DNA of 47,364 nucleotides, taken from assembly GCF_000686605.1 (NCBI RefSeq), contig NZ_JMLC01000016.1, positions 1-47,364 on the forward strand, given 5' to 3'. Position 1 is the stretch's first letter, and each line of letters opens with the position of its first letter. The notes beneath the pieces are model-generated. The model ran no database searches and was not told the origin of the DNA. It saw only the letters and a program-made list of their open reading frames with translations. This document shows positions 8,991 to 15,499 of this stretch, one piece after another. Both the position numbers and the translations under genes were made by a program. This stretch comes from Streptococcus sobrinus DSM 20742 = ATCC 33478. Lineage in GTDB: Bacteria; Bacillota; Bacilli; Lactobacillales; Streptococcaceae.

Positions 8991-9213
8991 ATAAATGTGA
9001 GCTGACATCCTAGTCCAAATGCCTCCCAAGTTACCCATGTTAGTGCTGATGCCAGCAGGAGACCGTCTACCCGCCAACCCTGTCAACAAAAAATCAGATT
9101 AATCTCTTCAACGGCAGAATGAAAGGTCGAAATCTGATACCTTGTAGACCTTGAATTTTTGTTATCTACTAGAGTTAATAAAGAGCCAAAATATCAAGAA
9201 CGGTTTTTCAAGA
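8991..9213. other. Unassigned DNA between argG operators and the small RNA
   Basis: No gene with a ribosome binding site is visible. On minus, ATCAGATT and AATCTGAT (about 9138-9131 and 9103-9096) could pair around a 27-base loop and are followed by TTTTTTG, so a further weak terminator or RNA end is possible. The stretch 9010-9080 is more GC-rich than its neighbours, and I cannot assign it. Confidence 0.35.
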
Positions 9214-9241
9214 CAAAAAAAGAACCCGCCGTCGCGAGTTC
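9214..9241 (-). terminator. Small RNA terminator
   Basis: GAACTCGC-GACG-GCGGGTTC on minus, an 8-bp stem with one T-G pair followed by TTTTTTT. Confidence 0.85.
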
Positions 9242-9379
9242 CTTTCCATTTCACAGTATATTGGGAGAGAGATGAGAAATGGGTTTCGAATAAATAAGAA
9301 GTTCGGGATAAGTTTGCGTCTGTCTTCTACTAGTTAAAATTTTGGGAGAGAGAATCTAGTAGAAAACTTCATCCCTACG
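9214..9379 (-). ncRNA. Predicted small RNA downstream of the LytTR regulator (FasX-like position)
   Basis: On minus, a promoter (TTCAAA, 16 bp, TATACT at 9391-9386) is followed by three stems in a row and no reading frame of note. Stem 1 is TTCTACTAG/CTAGTAGAA (9364-9325), stem 2 is CCATTTC/GAAATGG (9282-9246), and stem 3 is the terminator GAACTCGC/GCGGGTTC (9241-9222) with seven Ts. Both first loops show the same UCUCUCUCCCAA, a pyrimidine-rich, Shine-Dalgarno-like antisense sequence. Group A streptococci encode the small RNA FasX just after fasA; the place, size (about 165 nt) and link to a FasA/ComE-type regulator match. I cannot show sequence identity to FasX. Confidence 0.72.
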
Positions 9380-9385
9380 CTGGTT

Positions 9386-9413
9386 AGTATATCTCAAATA
9401 AAAGATATTTGAA
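9386..9413 (-). promoter_or_regulatory. Small RNA promoter
   Basis: TTCAAA (9413-9408), 16-bp spacer and TATACT (9391-9386) on minus. The -35 is poor, as expected for a promoter that needs an activator; the LytTR-type repeats begin 7 bp further upstream. Confidence 0.6.
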
Positions 9414-9420
9414 CCAAAAT

Positions 9421-9494
9421 ATCTTGAATTGTCGTTTTTTTATCTTGAAATGTCAAATTTTTTCCTAAATAACATATTTTTGTCTTAAAATGCC
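9421..9494 (-). promoter_or_regulatory. LytTR-type direct repeats (operator of the small RNA)
   Basis: On the plus strand ATCTTGAATTGTC (9421-9433) and ATCTTGAAATGTC (9442-9454) are near-identical and start 21 bp apart, two helical turns. A weaker third copy GTCTTAAAATGCC is at 9482-9494, about four turns from the second. Two short direct repeats at this spacing, just upstream of a weak -35, are what LytTR-domain activators such as ComE, BlpR and AgrA bind. The nearest such protein is encoded immediately upstream (9612-10361). Confidence 0.7.
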
Positions 9495-9561
9495 ATATTC
9501 TTTGCCTGATTGAAATCTCTTCAACATAAATTTTATCTTTGATAGTGACAAACTTCATCAT

Positions 9562-9588
9562 AAAAAATTTCTACACCAACTGTGTAAA
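9562..9588 (-). terminator. Weak terminator after the LytTR regulator gene
   Basis: On minus TACAC-AGTTG-GTGTA is followed by GAAATTTTTT. A stem of only 5 bp, so partial read-through into the small RNA region is possible. Confidence 0.45.
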
Positions 9589-9611
9589 GATTTATGAACT
9601 ATGTAAGTACC

Positions 9612-10361
9612 TTAGGTCTTGCCCTGTCTAGCTTCCCACTCCTTCATAAGCGCCTTCATCTTTAAACGCGATACTGGACAGAAGTCTCCATTTTCAAAAT
9701 AGACCAGTAAGTTGGCCTTATCAACACGACTGATATTATCCAAATTTATCAGGAAGGAACGGTGACAGGAGAAGAGTTTGGAATTAACTTCAACAATTTC
9801 TGACAGACTACCATAAAACTCAAGCCGCTCATTCCTCGTAATCAACATAACCTTGTGAGGAGTTGGGGAGGTCGCAAAGTAGTAAATATCCTTGAAAGGG
9901 AGCTGAACACGCGCTTGGGCGGACTCAAAGGTAAAGACTTCATCAACTTCCTCAGAACGATGCATATTATTGGCCGTATAGGCGATGACCTCCCGCAAAT
10001 CGGCTTTGAACTGCTCATCAGGAGCCGTCTTATCAATAAAATCAAGGGCAGACACCTTATACTTGAAGCTAATTGGTGCAAATTCTGAATGGGTAGTCAC
10101 AAAAACAATGATAGCATTAGAATCAATCTGACGGATGTCCGCTGCAGTCTCCAATCCCCGCTTTTCTTCTCCCTTAATCTCAATATCCAGAAGAAACAGT
10201 TGATGATTCCCCTTTTCAACAATCGCATCCAATAAATTTTGCGATTTTGAAAAAACCTCAAACTGACGGGCGGACACGCCATCCTCCCGCAAAATCTCTG
10301 CCACCAGAGTTTTAATCCGCGTCTGCTGGATTAAATTATCCTCTAAAATAAATATATTCAT
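9612..10361 (-). CDS. Orphan LytTR-family response regulator (ComE/BlpR/FasA type)
   Basis: A 249-residue DNA-binding response regulator. The receiver domain (about 1-125) has the acidic pair E7-D8, the likely phosphorylated D59 in FLLDIEIKG, T89/T90 in FVTTHSEF and K111 in ALDFIDK. The LytTR domain (about 140-245) holds VQLPFKDIYYFATSPTPHKV, RLEFYGSLSEI, FSCHRSFLINLDNI and PVSRLKMKAL, which look closest to ComE/BlpR/FasA. No histidine kinase, signal peptide or exporter gene adjoins it, so it is an orphan here. It has its own promoter and sits between two predicted small RNAs on the same strand. The FasA reading is favoured by the RNA just downstream; a competence or bacteriocin regulator is the alternative. 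Confidence 0.9.
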   Translation of the reverse strand: MNIFILEDNLIQQTRIKTLVAEILREDGVSARQFEVFSKSQNLLDAIVEKGNHQLFLLDIEIKGEEKRGLETAADIRQIDSNAIIVFVTTHSEFAPISFKYKVSALDFIDKTAPDEQFKADLREVIAYTANNMHRSEEVDEVFTFESAQARVQLPFKDIYYFATSPTPHKVMLITRNERLEFYGSLSEIVEVNSKLFSCHRSFLINLDNISRVDKANLLVYFENGDFCPVSRLKMKALMKEWEARQGKT

Positions 10362-10402
10362 AAACTTTTTCCATTTCTAGTCATCGCTCTATAACAGTTA
10401 AT

Positions 10403-10431
10403 ATTATATTATTTTACACTTAAAATTACAA
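10403..10431 (-). promoter_or_regulatory. Promoter of the LytTR regulator gene
   Basis: TTGTAA (10431-10426), 17-bp spacer, TATAAT (10408-10403) on minus, about 42 bp upstream of the ATG. It lies after the terminator of the upstream RNA, so the regulator can be made independently. Confidence 0.7.
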
Positions 10432-10449
10432 AAATTATTTTCAATTGAA

Positions 10450-10629
10450 AATAAAAAAGCCTCCCAAAAACTTGGGAGGGCAATCACGTTCAGTGAACAG
10501 CATGTTCTTATGACTGGTTAAAGGTTAGGAATACTGATTCGCACCCTGAGAAATCTCTCTCCCCATTCTCAAGGACAGGTCTCCACCACACTACCAGCTT
10601 CAACAGCAAGCAAACTTATCACTAATTCC
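10450..10629 (-). ncRNA. Predicted small RNA upstream of the LytTR regulator
   Basis: On minus, an extended -10 promoter (TGATATACT, 10643-10635) precedes about 175 bases with no plausible gene, ending at a strong terminator CCTCCCAA/TTGGGAGG plus TTTTTT. TAGGAAT near the 5' end can pair with ATTCCTA about 100 bases later, closing a large domain. Inside it CCTTGAGAA/TTCTCAGGG makes a 9-bp hairpin whose loop reads UGGGGAGAGAGAU. GGGAGAGAGA in that loop is the exact complement of the UCUCUCUCCC loops in the RNA downstream of the regulator. I do not recognise it as 6S, tmRNA, SRP RNA or a named riboswitch. Confidence 0.62.
10453..10479 (-). terminator. Terminator of the upstream small RNA
   Basis: CCTCCCAA-GTTT-TTGGGAGG on minus followed by CTTTTTTATTTT, a strong intrinsic terminator 40 bp before the promoter of the regulator gene. 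Confidence 0.85.
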
Positions 10630-10634
10630 TATCC

Positions 10635-10643
10635 AGTATATCA
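10635..10643 (-). promoter_or_regulatory. Extended -10 promoter of the upstream small RNA
   Basis: TGATATACT on minus (TGn plus TATACT) with no clear -35. CTGTTACAG occurs 12 bp upstream (10660-10652) and again at 10724-10716, 64 bp apart; these may be a regulator's sites. Confidence 0.55.
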
Positions 10644-10774
10644 TAACCTTCCTGTAACAGAAAGTAAAATGACCGTAAATTTAGCAAAAACTTTCGGATT
10701 CTCCTTTTTGAGAAGCTGTAACAGTGAAAAAGCTTGTGCAATGGTAACAAAAGGCTATCCTTTATTCCAAAAAA

Positions 10775-11509
10775 TTAATCAATTTGCCAGGTAAATAAGG
10801 CTGCCTGACGCTTGCTAGTTTTGACCTTCTGGTCGGTCTTAGTAAAAAAACGCTTGTGTTTACGCCAAAAATCTGTCGAATTCATCATCTTATACCCAGG
10901 CCAAAAGCAAGCGTAAAATTTCCGATAAGCTGACATGGTATTCTTAGCTGGCAAGATGGACAGTACTGTGGGCTGGTAGGAAAGACGTCCCTTGATGCGA
11001 AGCAGGGCTGTCTGCAAAATATGAAAGTGATCAAAGGCCAGATACTCTTTGAGCAGGACCTGCCCATTAGCTTCCAACTGCAGCTTCCCTCTCTGATTCA
11101 GCCAAAGATTGACCCAGACAAGCTCGTCTGTCAAATTAGTCGGTACAGCCTGTTTTTGGCCAACCTGCAGATAAGCCAAAAAAGCCACAGACACCACCCA
11201 TAACTGACTGTCTTGTTCAGGCTCCGAAAAGGTAGCCAGCTGTTCAAACTGGCTAGCTTTAAGCTGGAAACCCGTCTTTTCAAAAATCTTCTGGATAAGA
11301 TTATCCTCTAGGGCTAAACCATTAGGCTGAAATCCTCCGACTAAGGCTAATTTCCCCGCCTGATCATCTCCGTCAAACCGTGCCGTCCGCCTTAAGAGCA
11401 GGACCTGCAGTTCTTCTTCATGATAGCGCAACAGGACACTGTCTACTGCTAAACTGGGACGTTCGTATTTCCATTTTGTTTTATCCTGATAGTCTTGACG
11501 ACTGATCAT
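10775..11509 (-). CDS. nrtR: NrtR-like Nudix-fold transcriptional regulator of NAD metabolism
   Basis: 244 residues. An N-terminal Nudix fold (about 15-150) is followed by a winged-helix region. The Nudix box reads GGFQPNGLALEDNLIQKIFEKTG, where the catalytic REUxEE glutamates are mostly lost. This is the mark of NrtR repressors, which use the fold to sense ADP-ribose/NAD compounds rather than to hydrolyse them. The ATG overlaps the pnuC stop by four bases (ATGA), so the two are translationally coupled. Linkage to pnuC and the perfect palindrome on the pnuC promoter support local control of NAD-precursor uptake. A plain Nudix hydrolase is the less likely alternative. Confidence 0.85.
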   Translation of the reverse strand: MISRQDYQDKTKWKYERPSLAVDSVLLRYHEEELQVLLLRRTARFDGDDQAGKLALVGGFQPNGLALEDNLIQKIFEKTGFQLKASQFEQLATFSEPEQDSQLWVVSVAFLAYLQVGQKQAVPTNLTDELVWVNLWLNQRGKLQLEANGQVLLKEYLAFDHFHILQTALLRIKGRLSYQPTVLSILPAKNTMSAYRKFYACFWPGYKMMNSTDFWRKHKRFFTKTDQKVKTSKRQAALFTWQID

Positions 11510-12306
11510 ACACTTCCTCCGTCTTTTTTGGCGGCCTTAGACCACTGGTACCAGCCGACCAAACTGTTGATGAGATAGATAAAGTATTTCCCCTGTATTT
11601 GCAGACTTTCTCCCCACCAAAGGTAGATGGAGAAAATATTGGTAGCAGCCCAGAAAATCCACTGTTCACGATAGACAGCAGTCATCAGGAGCTGGCCCAC
11701 TCCATTGGTAGCATCAGTAACGCTGTCTCTGAAAGGCCGCCTAGCCCCGATAGACTGATAAATTAAGCCAAATCCCAGCCACCAGACGGCAGTAATCAGA
11801 AGGTACTTAAGCCAATTGCTAAACGTTAATTTACGGGCAACGAATTCCTGCTCCTTCTTTTTAAACTGGGATTGATAGATCCAGACAAAGAGACCAATGG
11901 GCTGCATGGCCGTAAAATAAAGGGTCGTCAGTACTTCACCATAAAATCCTTCCTGCAAAGCTAAAATCAGGTAAATGACGGAATTAATCAAGCCAAAGAA
12001 ATAGTTGCTGGCCCGCCCCTCCGATACAAAAATGACACAGATAATGCCGGTCAGACTGCAAGTCATGCCGACCCAGTCCCTCACCTGATGATTGTAATAA
12101 AGTTCTAACCAAAGCGGAAAACTGCCCAAAACAAGCAAGTAGAGCCATTGGGGCAGGCTGCGATTGGCAAAAAGGTCATCCCAGAAGCGCTTGAGGCTCT
12201 CTGCCAGAGGCCGCTCCTTCAATCCTTTAACAATCATCTGTAAGCCCTGTGACATTTCTTGCCAAGTTGTACGGATACCTTTGATTTTTCTTTCAAAATA
12301 ATTCAT
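11506..12306 (-). CDS. pnuC: PnuC-family nicotinamide riboside transporter
   Basis: A 266-residue membrane protein of the PnuC family, which lets nicotinamide riboside cross the membrane by facilitated diffusion for NAD salvage. After a charged N-terminal stretch of about 60 residues there are some seven hydrophobic segments. They include WLYLLVLGSFPLWLELYY, NYFFGLINSVIYLILALQ and the conserved FWAATNIFSIYLWW near the C-terminus, then NSLVGWYQW. I chose ATG at 12306, which has AAAGGAG at ideal distance; the longer frame from 12387 starts with TTG and lacks one. It is the first gene of the pnuC-nrtR operon, with a perfect promoter and a palindromic operator 100-130 bp upstream. Confidence 0.92.
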   Translation of the reverse strand: MNYFERKIKGIRTTWQEMSQGLQMIVKGLKERPLAESLKRFWDDLFANRSLPQWLYLLVLGSFPLWLELYYNHQVRDWVGMTCSLTGIICVIFVSEGRASNYFFGLINSVIYLILALQEGFYGEVLTTLYFTAMQPIGLFVWIYQSQFKKKEQEFVARKLTFSNWLKYLLITAVWWLGFGLIYQSIGARRPFRDSVTDATNGVGQLLMTAVYREQWIFWAATNIFSIYLWWGESLQIQGKYFIYLINSLVGWYQWSKAAKKDGGSV

Positions 12307-12402
12307 GATTACTCCTTTTGTTTTTAGAGAGCCGTGTCCAGTGACTTGCGGATGCAACGCTCTATTTCTATTAAATGAAGCAGCCAATCTGCCGACTTCT
12401 TA
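12307..12402 (-). other. Structured leader of pnuC (possible riboswitch)
   Basis: On minus the roughly 100-base leader can fold. TAGAGC pairs with GCTCTCTA, enclosing TTGC-ATCC-GCAA and a GTC...GAC element, and further 5' GCAG-ATTG-CTGC can form. The structure ends about 15 bases before AAAGGAG. pnuC leaders in Streptococcus are known to carry an NAD+-II riboswitch (pnuC motif). I cannot check the consensus here, so this is only a candidate. Confidence 0.35.
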
Positions 12403-12468
12403 GTTCTCAATAATAGTAAATTTACTATTATTGAGAACCATTATAATCCTCGAATAAGCAGATGTCAA
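12403..12468 (-). promoter_or_regulatory. pnuC promoter with 36-bp perfect palindrome
   Basis: On minus TTGACA (12468-12463), 17-bp spacer and TATAAT (12445-12440) are full consensus. Two bases after the -10 begins a perfect 18+18 bp palindrome (12438-12403) with arms GTTCTCAATAATAGTAAA and its complement. It covers the transcription start, so a bound protein would block initiation. NrtR, encoded in the same operon, is the obvious candidate. Palindromic operators are usual for NrtR, but the assignment is inference. Confidence 0.85.
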
Positions 12469-12573
12469 TCGTTTATTAAATTTTTAACTAAATTTTCCCG
12501 AAATAATGTCATGGATGAATATTGAGAGCATGATAAAAGGGCTGAGCCTTCTTACTCAGTCCTTTTGGGTTTA

Positions 12574-12858
12574 TACTCAATGAAAATCGAAATTAGCCGA
12601 GGAAGGGAGCAATGACATCAAGTCACTAAAGTAACTGATGTCAAACGGCAATCTCCATAGCGATTGCCTAGCTCTCTTACTAACCTCACAAAGTTGGTGA
12701 AATCGACCAATTTTGCTCCGCATCGCACGAACTGAAGACAGCTCAAAAGGTCTGGGAGACCTTTTGAGGTTGGAGATGCAGAAAGCCTTGCTTTCCTTTC
12801 CTCAGTAAGTACGGCAAGGTGAGTTAACGACGGTAAATTTTGATTTTCGAAGGGTATT
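12574..12858. repeat. BOX-like element, long form
   Basis: It begins TATACTCAATGAAAATC and ends GATTTTCGAAGGGTATTA, enclosing TACGGCAAGGTGAGTTAACG near one end. The middle is longer than in the 105-bp copies and includes GGCAATC/GATTGCC and AAAAGGTCT/AGACCTTTT hairpins. It ends right at the gltX stop codon. Confidence 0.75.
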
Positions 12859-12859
12859 A

Positions 12860-14314
12860 CTATAAGCTTTTCAGCATATTTTCAATATGTTGGATTGATT
12901 TTTCCTTGCCTAGGAGGTAGATGGTATCTGGCAATTCTGGACCGTGCATTTCACCGGAAACAGCAATCCGAATTGGCATAAAGAGGTTCTTACCTTTGAT
13001 ACCCGTCTCCTTTTGAACAGCCTTGATTTGCGGAAAGATATTTTCCACTTGGAAATCCGCATCTGACATAGCTTCCAGCTTGGCCTTGAAGGCCTCTAGG
13101 ACGGTCGGTACAGTCTCACCAGCCATAAAGTCCTTTTCTTCCTGGGATAGTTCTGGGAAGTCTTCAAAGAAAAGATCGGTCAGAGGGACAATCTCATCAG
13201 CCGATTTGAGCTGAGGCTTGTAGAGCTCCACCAACTTTTCAGCCTTATCAGTCAAGCGACCAGCTTTTTCCAAGAAAGGCTTACAGAGGGTAAAGATGGT
13301 GTCAAAGTCAGCCTTCTTGATATAGTCGTTGCTGACCCAATCCATTTTCTTTTGGTCAAAGGCCGCTGGCGACTTGCTGAGGCGAGTCTCATCAAAGAGC
13401 TTAATCAATTCCTGACGGGAGAAGATTTCCTCTTCACCACCTGGGTTCCAGCCCAAGAGGGCAATAAAGTTGAAGACAGCTTCTGGCAGATAGCCCTTCT
13501 TGCGGTAATCTTCAATAAATTGCAGGGTATTGGTATCACGTTTGGACAGTTTCTTGCCGGTTTCAGAGTTGATAATCAGGGTCATGTGACCAAATTGTGG
13601 AGGCTCCCAACCGAGTGCTTCATAAACCATGAGCTGTTTAGGTGTATTGGCGATGTGGTCATCCCCACGGATAACGTGAGAAATTCGCATATCGTGGTCA
13701 TCAATGACAACGGCAAAGTTGTAGGTTGGATAGCCATCACGCTTTTGGATAACCCAGTCACCACCGATATTGTTACCCTCAAACTCGATATCGCCCTTAA
13801 CCATATCGGTCCACTTGTAGATACCAGCCTCATTAACCGCCAGTCGGACAGTTGGAACAATACCAGCTGCTTCTCGCTCTGCGATGTAGGCAGCTTTTTG
13901 ATCTTCACTCATGCCCAAGTATTCATTGACATAACGAGGAGTTTCGCCAGCCGCTTCTTGGCGTTCCCGCTCTGCTGCCAATTCTTCCTCGGTCACATAG
14001 GACTTGTAGGCCTTGCCTTCTGCCAAAAGCTGGTCAATATACTTTTGGTAAAGGTCTAGGCGTTCCGATTGCCGATAACGCTCGTGAGTTTCTGGGCTTT
14101 CATCCCAGTCTATTCCTAACCAACGCAGATTTTCCAACTGGGAGCGTTCGCCATCTTCGACATGACGCTTGCGGTCGGTATCTTCAATCCGGATAACAAA
14201 GGTTCCCCCGTGGTGGCGGGCATAGAGGTAATTAAAAAGGGCAGTCCTGGCATTCCCAATATGGAGCAGACCCGTTGGACTTGGTGCATAACGCACACGA
14301 ATTTCATTAGACAT
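12860..14314 (-). CDS. gltX: Glutamyl-tRNA synthetase
   Basis: A 484-residue class I aminoacyl-tRNA synthetase that charges tRNA-Glu (and in Gram-positive bacteria normally tRNA-Gln, for later amidation). The catalytic motifs are clear: [22 protein letters not shown] holds the HIGH-type sequence HIGN, and GKKLSKRD is the KMSKS-type motif. [23 protein letters not shown] is also typical. The C-terminal anticodon-binding part begins near residue 330 and ends with [13 protein letters not shown]. The start is ATG 14314 ([15 protein letters not shown]), with AGGAG 13 bases upstream. A TATAAT near 14360 on minus may be its promoter. Confidence 0.97.
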   Translation of the reverse strand: MSNEIRVRYAPSPTGLLHIGNARTALFNYLYARHHGGTFVIRIEDTDRKRHVEDGERSQLENLRWLGIDWDESPETHERYRQSERLDLYQKYIDQLLAEGKAYKSYVTEEELAAERERQEAAGETPRYVNEYLGMSEDQKAAYIAEREAAGIVPTVRLAVNEAGIYKWTDMVKGDIEFEGNNIGGDWVIQKRDGYPTYNFAVVIDDHDMRISHVIRGDDHIANTPKQLMVYEALGWEPPQFGHMTLIINSETGKKLSKRDTNTLQFIEDYRKKGYLPEAVFNFIALLGWNPGGEEEIFSRQELIKLFDETRLSKSPAAFDQKKMDWVSNDYIKKADFDTIFTLCKPFLEKAGRLTDKAEKLVELYKPQLKSADEIVPLTDLFFEDFPELSQEEKDFMAGETVPTVLEAFKAKLEAMSDADFQVENIFPQIKAVQKETGIKGKNLFMPIRIAVSGEMHGPELPDTIYLLGKEKSIQHIENMLKSL

Positions 14315-14400
14315 AGTCTTTAGCGTCTCCTATTTCAAAATGATTCAATCCTTATCATTATAGCACTAAATAAGGAAAAAAGGGAGTGAATAAGAGGACA

Positions 14401-14946
14401 TCAATTTTCATTCAAAAACTCGTTAGTCAATTGAAGCAAAGCAAAATTTCTAAGAGCAGATAAAAAACTGGTTTGAACAGCTTCAGCATCTACAGAACTA
14501 TCAAGATATGATAAATCTTTGGTTGCAGTACAGTCAGAAACCACAATAGGACTAAAACCCTTTTCTTTAGCTGCTCTAGTTGTCGAATCAATACACATAT
14601 GTGTCATCATACCAACAATAACAAGTTGCTCCACTTTCAATTCTTTCAATATACCATAAAGATTAGTTCCTAAAAAACTATTTGGAAATTTTTTCGTAAC
14701 AAGCCTGTTGTTTTGGGCCATCCTTAAATCTCTATGTAACTTGACTCCATCGCTATTTCTGGCAAAGAAGTCTGCATTTTCATCATCTTTAATATGTTGA
14801 ATATAAATAACTGGTGACCCTTTTTGGTTAAAACTCTCTACTAACAGATTGATATTTTCTAGAGCTTTTTGTGATTGAAATAACTCACATTTTCCACCCG
14901 AGAAATAGTCGTTTTGTACATCTATCACTAATAGTCCTTGCTGCAT
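14401..14946 (-). CDS. Isochorismatase-family cysteine hydrolase
   Basis: A 181-residue member of the isochorismatase-like superfamily (nicotinamidases, isochorismatases, amidases). The three catalytic positions are visible: D9 in LLVIDVQNDY, a Lys in TKKFPNSF (about 85-86) and C118 in GMMTHMCIDSTTRAA, with the usual cis-peptide motif before the Cys. The substrate is not predictable from these motifs; a nicotinamidase role would fit the nearby NAD genes, but the metal-binding pattern is not obvious. It has AAGGAG at the start and is visibly richer in A+T than gltX. It is divergent from a small Lrp-type regulator, 111 bp away, suggesting local control and perhaps shared acquisition. Confidence 0.85.
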   Translation of the reverse strand: MQQGLLVIDVQNDYFSGGKCELFQSQKALENINLLVESFNQKGSPVIYIQHIKDDENADFFARNSDGVKLHRDLRMAQNNRLVTKKFPNSFLGTNLYGILKELKVEQLVIVGMMTHMCIDSTTRAAKEKGFSPIVVSDCTATKDLSYLDSSVDAEAVQTSFLSALRNFALLQLTNEFLNEN

Positions 14947-15057
14947 CTTACATCTCCTTAAATTATGATATGATTAGTATAATGCTAAATATATTAATCG
15001 TATATAAGTTGATGAAATTATATTGATAATCTGACTTTCAATTTGAAAAAGGTAAAC

Positions 15058-15450
15058 ATGGATAAAATTGACAAAGAGATTTTGAAACTTCTAAAAGCCA
15101 ATAGCCAGCTAACCAACAAAGAAATCGGCAAACAAGTGCATTTGACCGGCCAAGCTGTGGGACAACGCATTATGAAATTAAAAGAAGACGGTACGATTGC
15201 CGCCTTCTCTACCACTATTAACTATCCCAACCAACAATTTATTATGATTTACATGGACAGTAATGATTTCAAAAACTTCGAGAACTTCATCACAAAATCC
15301 CCTCAAATTGATGAATTTTATAAAATATCTGGCCATGCTTGTTATCTAATTAAAAGTCATTTTGCCAGCCCTGAACTCGGAGACTTCCTTGAAAATTTAT
15401 CAATCTGGGGAAGATATAATGTGGAAACAGTCATTAAAAATTTAATCTAA
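15058..15450 (+). CDS. Lrp/AsnC-family transcriptional regulator
   Basis: About 130 residues. The N-terminal helix-turn-helix (DKIDKEILKLLKANSQLTNKEIGKQVHLTGQAVGQRIMKLKEDG) is characteristic of Lrp/AsnC. The C-terminal half resembles the effector/oligomerisation domain only weakly. I chose ATG 15058, with AAAAAGG six bases upstream; a TTG at 15043 in the same frame is less likely. It is divergent from the cysteine hydrolase gene and probably controls it or itself. Base composition is AT-rich like that neighbour. A strong terminator follows directly. Confidence 0.85.
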   Translation: MDKIDKEILKLLKANSQLTNKEIGKQVHLTGQAVGQRIMKLKEDGTIAAFSTTINYPNQQFIMIYMDSNDFKNFENFITKSPQIDEFYKISGHACYLIKSHFASPELGDFLENLSIWGRYNVETVIKNLI

Positions 15451-15483
15451 ATAGGTTCACAGCTTAAAGTGAACCTATTTTTT
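15449..15483 (+). terminator. Terminator of the Lrp-family gene
   Basis: AAATAGGTTCAC pairs with GTGAACCTATTT around AGCTTAAA, followed by TTTTTT. The A tract allows minus-strand use too. Confidence 0.85.
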
Positions 15484-15499
15484 AATCATAAATAATTAA

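Noticed and set aside
8793..9005. Plus-strand frame upstream of argG
   Set aside because: It is a T-rich reading of the argG promoter and ARG boxes without a ribosome binding site.
9325..9371. A 12-codon frame in the second small RNA (minus, beginning ATGAAGTTTTC)
   Set aside because: The only purine run is right against the ATG, so there is no usable ribosome site. The bases are better explained by the first hairpin and its loop.
9612..10361. Bacteriocin or competence pheromone locus around the LytTR regulator
   Set aside because: No double-glycine leader peptide, ABC exporter or histidine kinase gene is visible from 8813 to 10774 on either strand.
10519..10566. A 13-codon frame in the first small RNA (minus, ATGGGGAGAG...)
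   Set aside because: There is no Shine-Dalgarno, and the sequence is the apical loop and one stem arm of the hairpin.
10450..10629. 6S RNA, tmRNA, SRP RNA or T-box
   Set aside because: None of the hallmark sequences I know (T-box AGGGTGGNACCGCG, SRP tetraloop region, tmRNA ends) is present; the length fits 6S but I could not support its central bubble.
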